A stretch of 64,000 nt of DNA from Promethearchaeota archaeon (GTDB lineage: Archaea > Asgardarchaeota > Lokiarchaeia > Sigyniarchaeales > SOKP01), in assembly GCA_016840085.1 (NCBI GenBank), contig JAEOTA010000081.1, positions 207,562-271,561 on the forward strand, in the 5' to 3' direction. Shown piece after piece: positions 9,548 to 17,438 of the stretch. Position numbers and translations under genes: made by a program. Under the pieces are notes generated by a model. It was not told the origin of the DNA. It ran no database searches and worked only from the letters and a program-made list of their open reading frames with translations. Numbering within the stretch: the first letter of the stretch is position 1; each line of letters starts with the position of its first letter.

Positions 9548-10264
9548 CTATAAATTTAATACATTTTTTTGTATTTTTATTAATTCTAAAATACCTTTTT
9601 CCCCTAACTCCATTATTTCATTTAACTTCTTTTTAGTGAAAGTAGCACTTTCAGCGGTTCCTTGAATTTCAATAATTTCGGAATCTTCATTCATTACTAA
9701 ATTAAAATCAACATCAACCTTAGAATCCTCAACATAATTCAAATCAAGTGAGATATTATCATCTTTTATACCTAATGAAATTGCTGCAATAGTTTTGTAA
9801 TCTGGAAATTCATATATTAATTGTTGATCATACATATAGTTAATAGCATCAAAAACGGCTACAAATGCACCTGTAATTGAAGCACATCTAGTACCTCCAT
9901 CTGCTTGTATTACATCACAATCTATCCTGATTGTACGCTCCCCAAGTTTTTCATAATTGAAAGCGGCACGCATAGATCGTCCAATTAGTCTTTGAATCTC
10001 CATAGATCTTCCTCTATAAGTCTCTCTTTGATTTCTGATTTGTGTTGCTCTAGGTAACATCGAATATTCTGCGGTTATCCATCCTGTTCCTGTGTCTACT
10101 AAAAATCTTGGAACCGATTCTGTCACTGATGCCGTCACAATTATTTTTGTATGTCCTTGAGTTATTAGTACTGAACCTTCAGGATATTTAAGATAATTAC
10201 GTTCAATAGTAGTCTTTCTTAACTCATCATATTTGCGACCATCAAACCTTATTTTCTGATCCAT
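9548..10264 (-). CDS. rph: Ribonuclease PH (bacterial type)
   Basis: Phosphorolytic 3'-5' exoribonuclease that trims tRNA 3' tails, normally a hexameric ring in bacteria. The 238 residues read as RNase PH rather than the archaeal exosome subunit Rrp41: FDGRKYDELR (7-16), NYLKYPEGSVLI, the AEYSMLPRAT loop (65-74), EIQRLIGRSMRA (89-100) and DVIQADGGTRCASITGAF (117-134). Phosphate-site residues fall at the usual places: R86, and G124-T125-R126. Acidic catalytic positions D180 and D186 are kept in LNYVEDSKVDVDFN. It is last in a minus-strand run after pheA (86-bp gap). Archaea usually rely on the exosome, so this looks like a gene of bacterial origin; that inference needs a tree. Confidence 0.9.
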   Translation of the reverse strand: MDQKIRFDGRKYDELRKTTIERNYLKYPEGSVLITQGHTKIIVTASVTESVPRFLVDTGTGWITAEYSMLPRATQIRNQRETYRGRSMEIQRLIGRSMRAAFNYEKLGERTIRIDCDVIQADGGTRCASITGAFVAVFDAINYMYDQQLIYEFPDYKTIAAISLGIKDDNISLDLNYVEDSKVDVDFNLVMNEDSEIIEIQGTAESATFTKKKLNEIMELGEKGILELIKIQKNVLNL

Positions 10265-10350
10265 TGAAAATATACCATTTTTTAGTAAAAAAAGTATATA
10301 GATATATTTTTTGTAAAGTAAAAAAGTTACTAAAAATGAATTGAATTCTG

Positions 10351-11454
10351 CTATTTAAAAATTGGATAAGATCCTAATAGTTTATACCAAATAACAATCT
10401 CATTCATTTCATTTAATACTTCTTTTATTTTAGGGTCTTCCCTATCACCTTCAAAATCCATTAGAAATATATATTCCCATCGACCTTTCCTACGTGGCCG
10501 AGATTCAATTTTCATTAAATTAATACCTGCATCAGCAAAAATTTTTAGTACACGATATAAAGCTCCGGGAATATGCTTAGTGACAAAAACTATAGAAGTT
10601 TTAACTTTATCTTCTTTTAGTTTATTTTCTTTTTTAGAAATTATTAAAAACCGTGTATAATTTGAAGGGTTGTCTTCAATCCTTGAATTAAGAACCTTTA
10701 AATTATATATTTTACATGAAAATTCAGTACCGATAGCCGCGTACGATTCATCGTCTAATTCTTCAACTCTACGAACGGCTTCAGCTGTTGAATTTACATT
10801 AATCATATTAACATTAGGTAAATATGCTTTAATCCAAGATCTTGTTTGAGCAAACGCTTGAGGATGGGAAATTATATTTATAATTTTTGACAAATCAGAA
10901 TTTTCTAAAGAAATTAAATTTTGAATAATTCTTAACTCAATTTCCCCAAATATTATGAGATTTTTTTCAATTAATAAGTCAAGGGTTTCTCTAACAGTAC
11001 CTTGAAGGCTATTTTCAATTGGAATAACTCCAAAATAAATAATATCTTTTTCTATATTTTCAAATATCTCTGAAGTACTATTAAACGTTTTGAATTCTGA
11101 TCCCGCTTTTGGAAAATATTCAAGAGCTGCTTGATGGGTAAATGTCCCTTCGGGCCCGAGATACCCTACTTTATTAATAGCTCCTTGAATTAATTTGCTT
11201 GCACTCATTATCTCTTTCCAAATTGCGTCAATACTCCCATTTTTAAAAATTGTTGCTTTATTTTTTAGTCTTTCAATAATTTTTTTTTCTCTTTGGGGCT
11301 CTAGTACTTTTAAATTTAACTTTTGTTTTAAGTTACCAATTTCAATTACAATCTTTCCTCGATTGTTTAAGAGATCTACAATAGCGTCATCAATTTTATC
11401 GATTTCGTCTCGTAATTTTCTTAATTTTTTCTCTTGGTTATTATTTTCACTCAT
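10351..11454 (-). CDS. pheA: Bifunctional chorismate mutase / prephenate dehydratase
   Basis: Makes phenylpyruvate from chorismate by way of prephenate, feeding phenylalanine synthesis in the cytosol. Three domains are visible in 367 residues: AroQ-type chorismate mutase (about 8-90, with RDEIDKIDDAIVDLLNNR), prephenate dehydratase (96-275, with YLGPEGTFTHQAA at 98-110, PIENSLQGTV at 145-154, SHPQAFAQ at 196-203 and NYTRF at 265-269) and a C-terminal ACT domain (about 283-360) with the ESRP motif at 317-320 that binds phenylalanine for feedback inhibition. It sits 39 bp downstream of pheT, so synthesis and tRNA charging of the same amino acid appear to be co-transcribed. Confidence 0.95.
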   Translation of the reverse strand: MSENNNQEKKLRKLRDEIDKIDDAIVDLLNNRGKIVIEIGNLKQKLNLKVLEPQREKKIIERLKNKATIFKNGSIDAIWKEIMSASKLIQGAINKVGYLGPEGTFTHQAALEYFPKAGSEFKTFNSTSEIFENIEKDIIYFGVIPIENSLQGTVRETLDLLIEKNLIIFGEIELRIIQNLISLENSDLSKIINIISHPQAFAQTRSWIKAYLPNVNMINVNSTAEAVRRVEELDDESYAAIGTEFSCKIYNLKVLNSRIEDNPSNYTRFLIISKKENKLKEDKVKTSIVFVTKHIPGALYRVLKIFADAGINLMKIESRPRRKGRWEYIFLMDFEGDREDPKIKEVLNEMNEIVIWYKLLGSYPIFK

Positions 11455-11493
11455 TTTTCAAAATTATAGTGTTTTTAATATAAAAATGATAAA

Positions 11494-13179
11494 TTATAAT
11501 TGATCAAAAAAATGTTCAATATTTAATTCAAATGCCGCAACTGGAAATTCTAATTTAAAATTTAATAAAACTTCTGGATGTATTTCACCAATTTCTCCTA
11601 TAATAGAACCATTCAAATAGATTTCCCCATATCGGCCATCTATATAGCTTTGATTTTTACCAGGTTTAACTTCATAATTATTATATTCTCCAAGTGAGTT
11701 TATTATGAAATCTAAAGTAGACTTTATTTCAGTATAATCTGCATCTTCATGATATGAAACAGCAGATAAATGAACTTCTCTCTTTGTTCCCGTTTCCTCT
11801 TTTTTTGATAATAAAATTATATCCCCAACCTCGAAAATTTTAATAGGTTTTTCTTCAGATCTATTTAAAAGTAATGTATCCATTAATTTGGGAAGAATTC
11901 TCGTTCTAGTTGTATTATACTCTTTAGAAACGGGATTTGCTATTTCAACAATTTTATCCTTATTATATTCTTGGTTCATATACTTAAATTGTTTTTCTGA
12001 ACTTGTTAGAATGAAATTAAGAACTTCTAAGTATCCTGCTCCAATCATAATTTTCCTTATTCGATTAGAATAATCTTGTATTGGATGATATTGACCGATG
12101 CCACCTTCGCGAATTGTAAGAGGTAAATTAATGTAGCCATAACCAATAGCACATTCCTCAGTAAAATCAACTGGATGCATTATATCCCCCCTATAAGCAG
12201 GTACTAATATATCTAAATATCCCTTCTTTTTAGATTCTACTGCACCCATTCTTACTTTTTTAAAACATTTTATCATTTCTGAAATTGTTAAATTCAAACC
12301 AATAATGCTATTAATGTAGTCGACATTAACCATCCATTTTTTTGGGTTCAAATCAGGTGTAATTACCACACTTTTTCCTTCATAATTAACTTTTACAGTT
12401 TCTAATTTTGCTCCCATGTCCATCAATGTAGTTGATAGGATGTTTAATGCTAAATTAACTGCTTTTAAATCGGTTCCTGTTAAATCTAAAAATAAATTTT
12501 TGGTTTCATCTGTTACAGTTGTGAGAACTCCGTTTATAACAGGTGGAAAGGACAATACTTCATTCTTTTTATCAAAAATAATAGGATATACTTCTTTTCC
12601 TTCTAAAATATGGGCATACTCAATACCCTTATCGTGTAATAATAAAATTTCTTCCAAATTCATAGGATATCCATCTCCATGTAATGGAACAAAGCTAACA
12701 GAATCTGGTTTTACAGCAGTGTATCTATAGGGAGGTGAAACTTTATCAAAATCATGAACTCCAATGGCAACTTTTTTTCTATCCCTTCCTACCGCCCAAT
12801 GTAGATGTTCTTGAATATTCATCAATGTAGCCACTTCATCCTCATCTAAATCAATATCTCGTATAACTCCACAGACTATGTATGGTCGAACTTTTTTTAC
12901 GAGGGGATCTACATTTAAAACTGTTTCTCCTGAAATAATTTCATAAGTTGGAAGGCCTTCCTCAATTTCATAGTAACCCTTAAGAGCTCTCGCAATACCC
13001 TCTGGGCTAGAAAAATCTGGCCTATTGGGATTGTATTCAACTTTTACCACCTGTTCTTCTTCATTAATATCTTCTAAATCTAAACTAATCCATTGGAGAT
13101 CATATTCTAATTCTTTTAGATCTAATTTTCTCCCAACTAATTTTTCTAATCTTTCAACCTTTAATTCAATTGTAGGCAT
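11494..13179 (-). CDS. pheT: Phenylalanyl-tRNA synthetase beta subunit
   Basis: Non-catalytic but essential beta chain of the (alpha-beta)2 PheRS, carrying the B3/B4 editing domain that hydrolyses Tyr-tRNAPhe, the B5 DNA-binding-fold domain and the catalytic-like B6/B7 region. At 561 residues it has the shorter archaeal/eukaryotic form without the bacterial N-terminal OB and C-terminal anticodon-binding domains. Recognisable segments are the start MPTIELKVERLEKLVG, EYNPNRPDFSSPEGIARAL, and FTEECAIGYGYINL in the C-terminal half. It begins 9 bp after the pheS stop, with an AGGTGAAAA ribosome-binding site (13181-13189) before the ATG; this is a tight operon pair. Confidence 0.95.
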   Translation of the reverse strand: MPTIELKVERLEKLVGRKLDLKELEYDLQWISLDLEDINEEEQVVKVEYNPNRPDFSSPEGIARALKGYYEIEEGLPTYEIISGETVLNVDPLVKKVRPYIVCGVIRDIDLDEDEVATLMNIQEHLHWAVGRDRKKVAIGVHDFDKVSPPYRYTAVKPDSVSFVPLHGDGYPMNLEEILLLHDKGIEYAHILEGKEVYPIIFDKKNEVLSFPPVINGVLTTVTDETKNLFLDLTGTDLKAVNLALNILSTTLMDMGAKLETVKVNYEGKSVVITPDLNPKKWMVNVDYINSIIGLNLTISEMIKCFKKVRMGAVESKKKGYLDILVPAYRGDIMHPVDFTEECAIGYGYINLPLTIREGGIGQYHPIQDYSNRIRKIMIGAGYLEVLNFILTSSEKQFKYMNQEYNKDKIVEIANPVSKEYNTTRTRILPKLMDTLLLNRSEEKPIKIFEVGDIILLSKKEETGTKREVHLSAVSYHEDADYTEIKSTLDFIINSLGEYNNYEVKPGKNQSYIDGRYGEIYLNGSIIGEIGEIHPEVLLNFKLEFPVAAFELNIEHFFDQL

Positions 13180-13188
13180 TTTTTCACC

Positions 13189-14730
13189 TCATTTAAGATA
13201 AGATTGTTGTCTTAACCAATTTAATGGATTAATATAAAAATCTCTAATATCCTTCCGACCATAATAAGGTATTGCGATTCGTTCAAGTCCTTGCCCCCAA
13301 GCTAAAACTCGAGTTGGTTCCTTTAACCCCCAAGGATAAGTCACTTCCGGGCGAAATATCCCAGAACCTCCCATCTCTAGCCACTCGTCAAATTTATCAT
13401 AATATACTGAAACTTCCATGGAGGGTTCAGTATAAGGGAAAAATCCTGGTCTTGTAATAATCTTCTTAAATCCCATTTTTCTGTAAAATTCTGACAATAA
13501 TCCAATTAAATCACATAATGTCACGTTATCATCAATCACTATTCCTTCTATTTGAGTGAATTCTGCTAAATGTGATTTATCAACTTTTTCGTTACGAAAT
13601 ACCCTATCAATGCAAAACACCTTTACTGGCACTTTATCATTATTTCTATAAAATTCTGCCAATCTTCGCATAGTTGTAGCTGTTGTGTGAGTTCTTAACA
13701 CTGTTTTTTTAGCGATCTCAATATCCCATTTATAATCCCATCCAGTAGAACCTGATTCTCCTCCATTTTCATGCATATCACGTACAGCCAAAACTCTATC
13801 TTTCTCGGGTAATTTTGCTGTTTTGGGATTATTAAGATAGAATGTATCTTGCATTTCACGAGCAGGATGATCTTGCGGTTGATATAAAGCATCAAAACAG
13901 TAAAAAGCACTCTCAATGATTGGGCCTCTTATCTCAGTAAAACCCATTGATAAGAAAATTTCTCTTATTTCATTAATCAAATTAATTAACGGATGGATTT
14001 TTCCTGCCTTTAACAATGGTCCAGGTTTAGTGACATCAAACGGTTTTAAATTATAATTTTTCCATGTACCTAAACTTAGCATTTCTGATGAAATTTTACT
14101 TATTTGCTTCAATTCTTCAATTTTAGAAATAGATACTTTTTTCCCTTTTTCTGTTAAATATATAATTCTTTGAGTTTTTCGTGTTTTCTTTATTAATTTT
14201 CTTCTATTTAAAGTTTCAATTAAACTTAAATGATCTTTAGACAAAGTAGAATAATCAATCACACAATTTTCTTCAAATTTTTTCAAGAATTTTTCAAGTT
14301 CAGTTTGCGGAAACTCTTCAGAAATTAGGTAAACTTTATTTTCTCCTGTCGCCTTACTCTGACCGATCCATCTATTTTTCTTCAAATTTGAAATTCCTAT
14401 ATAAAAAATATCTTCTTCTAAATTTGATTGTTTTAACAAATTATCGAAGTTAATTTCTTTTATTTTGCTTTTTAACATTAAATTTAATAATTTACGTTCG
14501 GGTAATCCATTTTTCAAATAATCGATCCCTTCATTGTTTAATGAAATTTGATAGATTTCCTCTTCTTTGAAACCTCCCAAATCATATTCAATTAAATCAT
14601 TAATTGTTGACATTAAGACTATATAATCGATTTTTAATTCTTTTGCTAGTTCTGCAGCTACCACATCAGAACTTTTTTTTTTTAAGACTTTTAAAATGTC
14701 AATTACTTGCTTTTTAAGTTTAATTGTCAT
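13189..14730 (-). CDS. pheS: Phenylalanyl-tRNA synthetase alpha subunit
   Basis: Catalytic chain of PheRS, class II aminoacyl-tRNA synthetase, charging tRNAPhe. Its 513 residues comprise N-terminal winged-helix DNA-binding-fold domains (about 1-210, typical of archaeal/eukaryotic PheS) and the class II core. Motif 1 region is ALYQPQDHPAREMQDTF; motif 2 is FRNEKVDKSHLAEFTQIEG; motif 3 is WGQGLERIAI near the C-terminus, and GGSGIFRPEV supplies phenylalanine-pocket residues. It is the first gene of pheS-pheT-pheA-rph. The 361-bp upstream gap holds a strong hairpin that could lie in its leader. Confidence 0.95.
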   Translation of the reverse strand: MTIKLKKQVIDILKVLKKKSSDVVAAELAKELKIDYIVLMSTINDLIEYDLGGFKEEEIYQISLNNEGIDYLKNGLPERKLLNLMLKSKIKEINFDNLLKQSNLEEDIFYIGISNLKKNRWIGQSKATGENKVYLISEEFPQTELEKFLKKFEENCVIDYSTLSKDHLSLIETLNRRKLIKKTRKTQRIIYLTEKGKKVSISKIEELKQISKISSEMLSLGTWKNYNLKPFDVTKPGPLLKAGKIHPLINLINEIREIFLSMGFTEIRGPIIESAFYCFDALYQPQDHPAREMQDTFYLNNPKTAKLPEKDRVLAVRDMHENGGESGSTGWDYKWDIEIAKKTVLRTHTTATTMRRLAEFYRNNDKVPVKVFCIDRVFRNEKVDKSHLAEFTQIEGIVIDDNVTLCDLIGLLSEFYRKMGFKKIITRPGFFPYTEPSMEVSVYYDKFDEWLEMGGSGIFRPEVTYPWGLKEPTRVLAWGQGLERIAIPYYGRKDIRDFYINPLNWLRQQSYLK

Positions 14731-15091
14731 GCTTTTGAATCGAATTTTTTATTTTTTCATTATTATTTTTAAAATCTCTAATGTATTTAAATCTTTCGTG
14801 AATTAAATCGCTTTATTTTGCTCTATCTCGAATTAGAACAAAATTTAAACATTTTTTATTATGAAATTTTGGATTTTAAGAAAGATAAGCTCAAGCTCGT
14901 CCGCAGCCAAGGGAACTATCTCAGCTATTAATATCTATTCCCTTGGCAGAATAAAGAATTTAAAGAGAAATGAATCTTGAGAAATTTGTATATTCAGAAG
15001 ATTAGGTGTTTTACATATTTTCATATATATATCTCTATTCAAGTATTCATTTCTTATGATTTATTAAAAGAATACTCAATAAAAAATTTTA
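14731..15091. other. Intergenic region between coaD and pheS
   Basis: 361 bp, AT-rich apart from the hairpin at 14906-14947. On the minus strand TTTAAATTCTTTAT (14952-14965) could be a TATA-like box. No tRNA or coding remnant is seen. Confidence 0.5.
14906..14947. other. Strong inverted repeat (10-bp stem) upstream of pheS
   Basis: GCCAAGGGAA at 14906-14915 pairs perfectly with TTCCCTTGGC at 14938-14947, leaving a 22-base loop. The surrounding bases 14887-14947 are clearly richer in G and C than the flanks and also contain a short internal duplication (AGCTCAAGCTC at 14888-14898). The element lies between the end of coaD and the start of pheS, both on the minus strand. It could be a coaD terminator, a leader structure of the phe operon or a small structured RNA; the strand is undecided. 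No T-run follows closely on either side, which weakens the terminator reading. Confidence 0.5.
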
Positions 15092-15532
15092 TTAAATTAA
15101 ATTTTCTCTAATGGAAGTCGAACTTATTTTAATATTATTTTTATCCTTGATAATAGGAATTACAATAATTACTAAAGGTTTAAAGCTTTTATTTACTCGT
15201 ATCTCGTTAATTCTTAAAGCTGTTTCATATGTTTCCTGACTTACAACTATACCTTCATATTCCGATTCATTAATAGGAGGACCGTAAGGATCATTTAACT
15301 CTACAATATTCGCTCGTTTTATATCTGTAAATGTCTTAATATATGATTTAAGATTCCTTTCACGTGTTGCGTAATCCTCAAGTTTTGAAGCAGCTTTCTT
15401 ATTCTTCAATAATTTTTCTGTTGTTAACCCTATTACAATTTTTTTTGAAATAGATAAAGCAGTTTTTATAAGTAACTTATGTCCTTCATGAAGATGATCA
15501 AAAGTCCCACCTAATCCAACTTGATTGAGAAT
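15092..15532 (-). CDS. coaD: Phosphopantetheine adenylyltransferase, archaeal/eukaryotic type, with non-canonical start
   Basis: Transfers AMP from ATP to 4'-phosphopantetheine to give dephospho-CoA, in CoA synthesis. The obvious ATG at 15409 would cut off the catalytic N-terminus. The same frame continues upstream as VGLGGTFDHLHEGHKLLIK, with the nucleotidyltransferase motif GTFDHLHEGH (HxGH signature), up to a TAA at 15545-15547. Between that stop and the motif there is no ATG, GTG or TTG. The best candidate is ATT at 15530-15532, eight bases after AAGGTG, giving 146 residues, close to the usual length of about 150. The C-terminal half has YATRERNLKSYI and ISSTSIREN, matching the family SSTxIR ending. 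Function is well supported; start codon choice is inference. Confidence 0.82.
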   Translation of the reverse strand: MLNQVGLGGTFDHLHEGHKLLIKTALSISKKIVIGLTTEKLLKNKKAASKLEDYATRERNLKSYIKTFTDIKRANIVELNDPYGPPINESEYEGIVVSQETYETALRINEIRVNKSFKPLVIIVIPIIKDKNNIKISSTSIRENLI

Positions 15533-15587
15533 TTGTACAACACCTTAAAAAATTAAGAAAAACATAAAATAATTAATCCTTTTCCTT

Positions 15588-16007
15588 TTAAACCTTGGGT
15601 TTTGTTTCTTGCCCCTTATTGGATTCAGTAGGTCTTTTCAATCTTACAGAATAAATTTGCTTAATTTCCATTAAGTCATCACACTTATTACATTTGTCTC
15701 TCTTCTTAAAAACAAAATCACCTTTTGCATAGTTCCTAACTTTAGTAATGCCGCATAAATTACAGATTAAAATAGTTAATGTTTGTCTGATAGGTTCTGG
15801 CGGACTTTTTTGTACTTGTATTAACGTAGCACCAAAGCATATTAATATAAAACCAATAGACCAGCTTGAGATTTGATCAGGACCAATATTGAGGTAAATA
15901 AAAAGAGCTCCTAAAATAATTAAAAATATAAACAGAATATTTTTTAAAACACTTTTAAATGTGATTCCTTTTTTTAAAATTTCCTCATCGTCTTCTTCTT
16001 CAATCAT
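15588..16007 (-). CDS. Small membrane protein with C-terminal zinc ribbon
   Basis: 139 residues, not assignable to a named family. An acidic N-terminus (EEEDDEEILKK) precedes two hydrophobic helices (about 23-41 and 49-66) and then a cytosolic domain with CNLC (82-85) and CNKC (106-109), a likely four-cysteine zinc ribbon. A polar tail follows. It is divergently oriented from the DUF1512-like gene with a 120-bp shared upstream region. The two could be functionally linked membrane proteins, but this rests only on position. Confidence 0.7.
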   Translation of the reverse strand: MIEEEDDEEILKKGITFKSVLKNILFIFLIILGALFIYLNIGPDQISSWSIGFILICFGATLIQVQKSPPEPIRQTLTILICNLCGITKVRNYAKGDFVFKKRDKCNKCDDLMEIKQIYSVRLKRPTESNKGQETKPKV

Positions 16008-16127
16008 AGAAAATGTTGCAATATCTTGTTATCTATTCACTATAATAGAAAAGAATAAATAAATTTTTTTATTATAAAACTATAATAGATAAAAGTTTTC
16101 AATTTTAAGTTAAAGTTTTGGGTAAAA

Positions 16128-17270
16128 ATGTTTAATATATTTCAATTTGGCAGTGAAGGAACTGATCCGATAAGTTTAATTATCCAACTATTATGGTTTG
16201 TTCTTATATTTATAAGTATTTTTTATGGACAGAAGATTCAAGGTTGGAAAGCATCTAAAGAAATACAAATAGGATTAGAAAAATTAAAAAAATGGAATGA
16301 CGAGTGTAAAGAAATTTTAATGAATAATTTTAAAGAATTTGCTGATCAAAAGAAGACTCAAAAAGATTTAATGCTGCAACTTGAAGATTTTATTACTTTT
16401 GTTACTATAGCTCCTGTATCACTTGATCCCTATGGTATTGTACCAAAATTTGACCACGTTGTCGATGTTAGAGATGATCGATTTAGAGAGGAAGTCGCGA
16501 TTTTAGCACCTAAAGCCGACAGTGTGCAAAGGTACAATTTGGAGAACTTATTAGAAGCAACAATGGCAATCGATTTTATTTATAGATTAATTAGACATTA
16601 TTTAATACTCGGTAAGAAAACAAAATCAATGATTTTACTTATGCAAATATCAATGCAATTAGGTCTAATACTAAGTATGGCTAAAGCTTATTACCATGCA
16701 GCTAAAGCTTTCGCAGAGGGGAGCCCTATTGGAGATGGTCTTGGGCCATTAGTCACAGCTAGCTTTATAAGAGATGTTTCGAATGGAGAAATTGAAGCTA
16801 ATGAAATTGTTAAAGACACAATAGTTCAAGAAGTTAATTTTGAAGATAGAACTATATATGTTGTTCGGGCAAAAGGTCCTGGGGGAAGTGTTGGAAAACC
16901 GGGGAAAGTTATAAAAAAACTTATTGAGGAACATGGTGATGATGTTTCTCGAATAATTATGATAGATGCGGGATTAAAACTTACAGGAGATAAAACAGGT
17001 TCAATTGCGGTAGGCGTTGGGGCAGCTATAGGGGGTTTAGGTATCGAAAAACATTACATTGAAGAATCTTCAACAGGAAAATCAATTCCAATTGATGCAC
17101 TTATCTGTAAACAATCGCTAGAAGATGCTATAACCACTATGAAAAGACCAATAACTCAAAGTGTACCAAATTTTGTAGAGAAAATTAAGATGGCAATTCG
17201 AAAGCGAACTGAAAAAGGAACAAAAATCATACTGGCAGGCATTGGAAATACTATCGGAATAGGTGTTTAA
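16128..17270 (+). CDS. DUF1512-like archaeal membrane-anchored protein
   Basis: 380 residues, resembling the uncharacterised archaeal DUF1512 family as I recall it. One N-terminal membrane helix (about 16-34, IIQLLWFVLIFISIFYG) is followed by a helical region and a long soluble domain. Conserved-looking features are APVSLDPYGIVPKFDHV (about 98-114), a run of GxG segments in GPGGSVGKPGKVIKKLIEEH and DAGLKLTGDKTGSIAVGVGAAIGG, and a glycine-rich end. The Gly-rich segments might bind a nucleotide or phosphate; this is speculation. A T9 run follows the stop. Function unknown. Confidence 0.7.
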   Translation: MFNIFQFGSEGTDPISLIIQLLWFVLIFISIFYGQKIQGWKASKEIQIGLEKLKKWNDECKEILMNNFKEFADQKKTQKDLMLQLEDFITFVTIAPVSLDPYGIVPKFDHVVDVRDDRFREEVAILAPKADSVQRYNLENLLEATMAIDFIYRLIRHYLILGKKTKSMILLMQISMQLGLILSMAKAYYHAAKAFAEGSPIGDGLGPLVTASFIRDVSNGEIEANEIVKDTIVQEVNFEDRTIYVVRAKGPGGSVGKPGKVIKKLIEEHGDDVSRIIMIDAGLKLTGDKTGSIAVGVGAAIGGLGIEKHYIEESSTGKSIPIDALICKQSLEDAITTMKRPITQSVPNFVEKIKMAIRKRTEKGTKIILAGIGNTIGIGV

Positions 17271-17276
17271 CTAGTA

Positions 17277-17285
17277 TTTTTTTTT
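17277..17285 (+). terminator. Oligo-T terminator after the DUF1512-like gene
   Basis: Nine consecutive T residues begin seven bases after the stop codon on the coding strand. Archaeal RNA polymerase terminates at T-runs without needing a hairpin, so this is a plausible terminator. Confidence 0.5.
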
Positions 17286-17385
17286 AAGTTTTCTAAGTAA
17301 CAAACACTAATTTTAGATTTTTTTCATTTTAGTCTTATATTCCTTAAAAATAAAAAAAGAAATTGTTTTATAATTAAGGGAAGGT

Positions 17386-17405
17386 TATTTTTAATTTCCC
17401 TTTAT
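17386..17405. repeat. 20-bp inverted repeat, tnpB 3' side
   Basis: Perfect reverse complement of 18708-18727. The next base on each side mismatches, so the repeat is exactly 20 bp. It lies 33 bp beyond the tnpB stop. Confidence 0.75.
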
Positions 17406-17438
17406 GAAATTAAAATTGTATTCTATTTCTTATTACAG

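Noticed and set aside
9548..10264. Exosome subunit Rrp41
   Set aside because: Sequence order and phosphate-site residues follow bacterial RNase PH more closely than Rrp41.
15092..15409. A 105-residue protein starting at ATG 15409
   Set aside because: It would lack the nucleotidyltransferase HxGH motif, which is encoded in the same frame directly upstream.
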